64,000 nucleotides of DNA, from contig JAYKKM010000196.1 in assembly GCA_035772405.1 (NCBI GenBank), positions 3,113,501 through 3,177,500 on the forward strand, in the 5' to 3' direction. The notes below the pieces were generated by a model. That model worked only from the letters and a program-made list of their open reading frames with translations, was not told the DNA's origin and did not search any database. The stretch comes from Chrysogorgia sp. JL179-B06. Taxonomy: Eukaryota; Cnidaria; Anthozoa; Scleralcyonacea; Chrysogorgiidae. Positions 56,801 to 62,800 of the stretch are shown piece by piece (position 1 is the stretch's first letter; every line of letters begins with the position of its first letter). Position numbers and translations under genes: made by a program.

Positions 56801-59800
56801 AAACTACTAGTAGTCTAATGTCAATGCTGCAATCAGATTGGCTACGCTACTCGCTATCTAATTAACAATTAGATTATGAGCTCGACATTTCTATGAGGCG
56901 ATAGTATTTTTAGTAAAAGGATTTAGTAAAAACAAAGTTATGTTCGTTGTTTAATCAAAATTATTTCGAAAAACGAGACATACAGTAACCACTGTTGTTT
57001 AGCAAAAAAATCATGCTTATCACGTCACTCGTCGCTACTTGATATCTATCGATAATAGGTATCAACCAACTAGTGGTCTATTACAATTTCGGTTTCAATT
57101 GTAAACTTACTAATGCATGCGCCATACTGTGCAGTGCCTTACAAAAACGAAACCCGTACTGTATGTCGTATATATATATATATGTAGTACCTCAGATAAA
57201 CGAAAGTCACTACTATTAATTTAGTCTCAGTCGCGACTATTAATTTAGTCTCAGTCGCGATTCGCAAATCGCGATGCATTTTTTAAAATATGTGATGCAA
57301 AAAAGCATAAAAACTAAAATCGTGATGCAAGTTTTGTACGCATATTTTTCGTGTATGTACGCATATTTTTCGTGTATGTTACGCATATTTTTTGCGTATG
57401 TTACGCATATTGTTAGTGGCGTATATTGTGTGTATTCTTCGCATTTGTTACGCATCAGCCTTGCATATATGCATGCATGTTCTTTGCACATGCCATGTAA
57501 TGTTGTGTGTATTCTTCGCATACGTTACGCATCAGCCTTGCATATTCTTCGCATATGTTATTGTTACGCATCATCCTTATGTATGATATGCATATTCTTT
57601 GTGTATGTTATTGTTACGCATATCCTTGCATATGATATGCGTATTCTTTGCATATGTTATTGTTACACATCATTCCTTGCGTATGATATGCATATTCTTC
57701 GTGTACAGTATGTTACACGTATCCTTGCTTGCATATGATATGTATATGTTATGCATATTCTTCGCGCATCTTATGCCTATCACTGGGGCTAGCCCCATTC
57801 CCTCCAATTTTTTGACAAAATGTTTTTACGATGCACTTTTGAAATGTTAATTCGAGCACTGAATCGTCAGTTCTTCTCATCTCCAGTTCTGTGAAGTATC
57901 TGATATTGAATCAGATCATAAAGTATGAGTTTAAAGTACAAAAGTTCCTTTTTCAGGTTATTTATGATTGGGGATGGATTGTTAGTCTGATCCTAGTATC
58001 AGCTTAAAGGCGATGTTACACTGTGCAATGTTTCGTGAAACTTGCCTGTAACAGCGTTGCGAAACAAGTTGTATGAGCCATTGTATTTATTATACAGTGT
58101 AACATACAACAACGGCGAAAATTGTTGCGACACAAGTTGTTGCAATCTTTGCAGCAAGTAAAATCGAGTTCTACTTTCTGCAATGATTGCAGCGACTATT
58201 TTGTTAGCGTTACATAATGTAACACCCCCATCTGCAAATTGTCTCGCAATTTTACTATATTTGACGACTCGGTGCTCGTGCGTACCTTGTCACAAACACA
58301 AAGATGACGAGTCAAGACTTGCACGAAACGTTGCCTAATATCCAGTGCACCCCCTTTCATGCAACTGCAACGTGCAGATGTGAGACAAGTTGTATGAAAC
58401 ATTGCACTGTGGTACAGCGCCTTAGAAGACTTTCTTCATTTTAGAAAACCGTCAACTCCAGCCACGGTCACATAAAGTGGGGCTCCTATCGGATGTAAGT
58501 TAAATTAAAGTGTTTCATGACTTGGTCAAATTAGTGATAGTTTACTTACCAACTACCAAGAACTGTATGGCGGATTTACTGGCGGTACTTTTGGGCAAAG
58601 CTTAATAGCCTTAATTACTTCTCGTTAACCCAGGCTAATATATCCATATCCCATACTTCCTGTGGGGGTTATGGATATATTAGCCTTCCCTATAGTATTA
58701 ATGCATTTCGGTATCGCTCACTAACGAAGAAATTTCGACATTGCATGGCGGAGTAGTGCCGATATGTTTTCTATTTTCGCTGGTCGAAATTTGCTTTGTT
58801 TTGCAAGCCCCCGAGAAAATGTACGATTGTCGTATACGATTATCACTCTGGCGTATGCAATTGTTTGTACGCAACACAATTCTTGTTCATGATTTGATGA
58901 TGAATGTCGCAAAACGCCTTTTACATGCTTTCAAATCAATAAATCACATCCATCAAGATGACAATTGTGTACGACAATCGCATATGATCGTGTAGACAGG
59001 CCTTAAGAGTAAAGCAGGTATATCAAGGTCAATATTTATACAATACACTCGATGATCGTTATGAGGAGTTCTTGGCCCAGTTATTTAAAAAGCGATTAGA
59101 GAACATCAGGGAAGGTCACTGCACTTTTTTGCACTTTGCACTGCACTTTTTTGCGAACGAAACTAGGAAGATGTTTCACGTTTTCTGTCAGACATCACAT
59201 ACAAATATATATAGAAAGGTTTTGTCCTAGGACGTTTGAACAAAAGTTGGACCAAATAAAACAAAAGAGCCGATCAAATTTTAACCCATGAAGATTAGCG
59301 GTAATCGCCCTTTGAACAATTGGGTCCAGTATTAAACACTTCAGATTGACCGAGCGGCAAAATCATCCTGCCCACACGGTTTCAGTACGTAAAGATCGAC
59401 CAAACAAGGTTAATAAATTACATTGATCACATTTCCTCAATTTGTTTCGCAATTTTTAAAAAGATTTTCAGTTGTTTTGTAATGACCGGCTTTACCGGTT
59501 TGTGAAGACCAGGAACCAATCAGATTGCGGAAAAGCTGCGTTAACAAGCCATATATAATATAATATAACTCGTGGCCATGCTCACGGAGACGGCTTCAGT
59601 AGGTCAGTCGGTTACAGCGTGATCTAGAGATCCAGTATCGTGAGTTCAATGCAGCCTGATTCTGGTTGAGAGTTTTAAAGTGGTTCTCCGATGAAAAAAT
59701 CGTCTATCCAATTTTGATCTTATCTAAAAGTACTTTCAAAATGAGACAGAATGGCTTGTGCGGTTTCTCAATACCTCATCTTGTTCCAGAGATATTCAGG

Positions 59801-62800
59801 TTTTTTGAAACATGCAAATTAGATATATGACGTCGTTTCCTCGCATAGCCACCAAATAAAATTCACGAAATGATGCATATTTCTGCAAATAACAGATAGC
59901 AAGTGTTGAAACTTTGCACATATATGCCAATGAGGAGAGTACAGACCACTGTGTCAGTAATATTGTTGCCAAGGCGACCACTGGGAAACAGGAGTCTTAT
60001 TTAAAAACTAAAATCTTAATTTCTGTCTCTTTCTTAAAGAATAAGATGATTTAAATCTCTGAAATATAATATCTACGTGTGTACGAATCTTCAAATCTAT
60101 GCACTGCAGTAAACATTGTTTGATAGAGGAGAAATAAACAAATTTTGTTTTACAAATGGTAGTGGTCTGACACCAAGTGGTCTCCATGACAACAGCATAC
60201 TATGCATAGTGGTGTGTACTTTCCTCATTGGTGTGCAAAGTTTCAACACTTTTTATCTGTTATTTGCAGAAATATGCATTATTTTGTAAATTTTATTTAG
60301 TCTATGTGAGGCCAGGACGTCATAGATAAATAATTTGTATGTTTCAAAAACCTGAATACCTCTGGAATGAGATGAGGTATTGAGAAACCGCGAAAGCCAT
60401 TATGTTTCATTTTGAAAGTACTTTTAGATAAAATCGCAATTGGATAGACAATTTTCCGATATTTTATCGGAGAACCACTTTAAGATATATATTCTAGCAA
60501 TCAAAATGTTCCTCAACAACTTATCCTCTTGACGATTGTCTATAGATCCTACTACTTACGATATATATAGCGTGCAGTGCGGCTACTTTTTGGAGTGCAT
60601 CTCCTCATGCTTAAATTAAATTGTGTATTTTAAAATGTGTGCGTATATACAGTTACTTGCCAAAAGTTTAAATACAAGCTCAAAAAGTTCAATATTGTGC
60701 AAAATTTAATTACAATCTTTCACAATTACTTGTTACGTGTTCAACTATGCTTTTAGTTTTATAATTCGCTGGCAAGATTTCATTTAAGCTAAAGTAAACA
60801 CAAAATGTACAATGTTAACAAAATGTTGGGGCGTCTGTCAATACTTAGTTGCAAACCCCTGTGCTTTGAGGACCTTCTTTGCTCATTTAGGCATGGATTC
60901 AACCGTGGTCTGGACACGTCTAGTTCAGCAATTGTCCTTGGTCGAGGGTTTCGTTTGCTGATTGTCTTCCTCAGAATCACCACAGGTTCTACACTGGGTT
61001 GAGTTCAGGACTTTTAACTGGCCATTGAAGGCTTGTTACACGATTTATTGCTTGCAAGAGTATTCCTTGCTACTGGTTGCTGACAGGTGATGCAGACACT
61101 TGGAAATTATTTTACAAAATAACATGTCAGTCCATCAAGCAAATGTGGCAACATCCTAGAAAACCAGAAATCGTGTAACAAGCCTTGAGTGGCCAGCACA
61201 ATGTCCTGAACTTAACCCAATGAAGAAACTGTGGATGGTTCTGAAGAAGGCAATCGGCAAAGAAATCCTTGACCAAGGACAGTAGCTGAACTGGAGGTTG
61301 TTGTTCGGGAAAAACGTGAAAAAATTCCCAAAATCAGTCCAGAACTTGGTTGAATCCATGCCTAGCAAAGAAGGTCCTCAAAGCACAGCGGTTTGCAACT
61401 AAGTATTGACAGACGCCGCGACATTTTGTTAACATTATTCGATACATTTTGTTTACTTTAGCTCAAATGAAATCTTGCCAACCAATTATAAGTAATTGTG
61501 AAAGATTGTAATGAAATCTTGCACAATATTGAACTTTTTGAGCTTGTATTTAAACGTTTGGCGAGTAACTGTACGTTTCATGCTTGACCAAATATCTTTT
61601 TATGTAAAGGCCCGTTTACACAGGCGATTTTTGCTGCTATTTTTGTAACCCTGACGTATGCGATATAGTGGATGACTCACTAAAGTATTGAACGTCACAG
61701 ATCTGCACAATTGGTTCAATGCATTCGTAAGACAATCCATTCAATCGCATGTGTTAAAAAGAGAAAAATCGCATCAAAAATCGCCTGTGTAAACGGGCCT
61801 TAAAGTCTTTGACTAATTCTCGATATTGACTCCTCTCAATTATTTGTTAAATATAATATATAGTAGAAGCCTTAGCAGAAACTCTTCTTTTTTATAGACT
61901 GAAATAAAGAAACTTATGAAACAGTTAGATAGGGAGAAAATAGATCTACAAGGGCAGTTAAAGGACCTTGAATGGAGATTGGACAACGAATCGCAAGTTA
62001 GCCCCTCATGTTTCAATTTCAATCTAATATATTACGAATATCATGCAATACATGGTGGCGAGAAGATATAGATTTTATGTTTGAGTGGAAGAGCAATATC
62101 CCCGCCCCCAATTCCGCCCCCCCCCCAAACGTAACGCCTGCCTCGCAAGCTAGCCGCGAACGAGATATTGCTCTTGCCACTCGAACATAAAATCCATATC
62201 TTTGAGCTGACGGTGTAATGTTCTATTTATTACATGGACAATAAATACACTTGGGCCAAAACAATCTTCTTTACAATCGACTGAAGCTCACACGGCGGAA
62301 TCTCTTTTATTTCCTTGTCCTCGTTACTGTAAATATTTGAAAGAAACTCCTCAAAAATGCTCAGGTCGTACAGGTTTTTTCCTTCATATTTTCATTCTCT
62401 CGTTGCTCGCATAATTGATTTACTTCCTTGTCACTGATGTCAATATGGCACTCTCGAGCGTTACATACAGAAATAACTGTACGCTACTCGATTCCCGGAT
62501 GTAGTAAAATATGGATTCTACGAGTGTTAATAGTTCCTGGTAAAACACCCTTCTCCATCTAATAAAGTATAACGCGTTGACGTAATCATGAACCCAAGTA
62601 CAAGCACATGTGAGAGAGAAAACATGAGGAAAAAACATGTATTGCATAAGAATGAGCATAAGCACAAGCACAAGTATGAGCATAAATATAAGCGTAAACA
62701 TAAGCACGAGCATGTAAGCATATGCATCTGAGCATGTAAGCGTAAGCATGAGCATAAGCATAAGCACGAGCATATAAGAATAAGCATGTAAGCATAAGCA

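Noticed and set aside
57240..57850. Plus-strand 154-codon hydrophobic frame
   Set aside because: Generated by the gcatattcttcgc minisatellite.
58741..58995. 84-codon plus-strand frame after exon 4
   Set aside because: Contains inverted-repeat sequence (gtacgacaatcg near both ends) and no splice context fitting the host gene.
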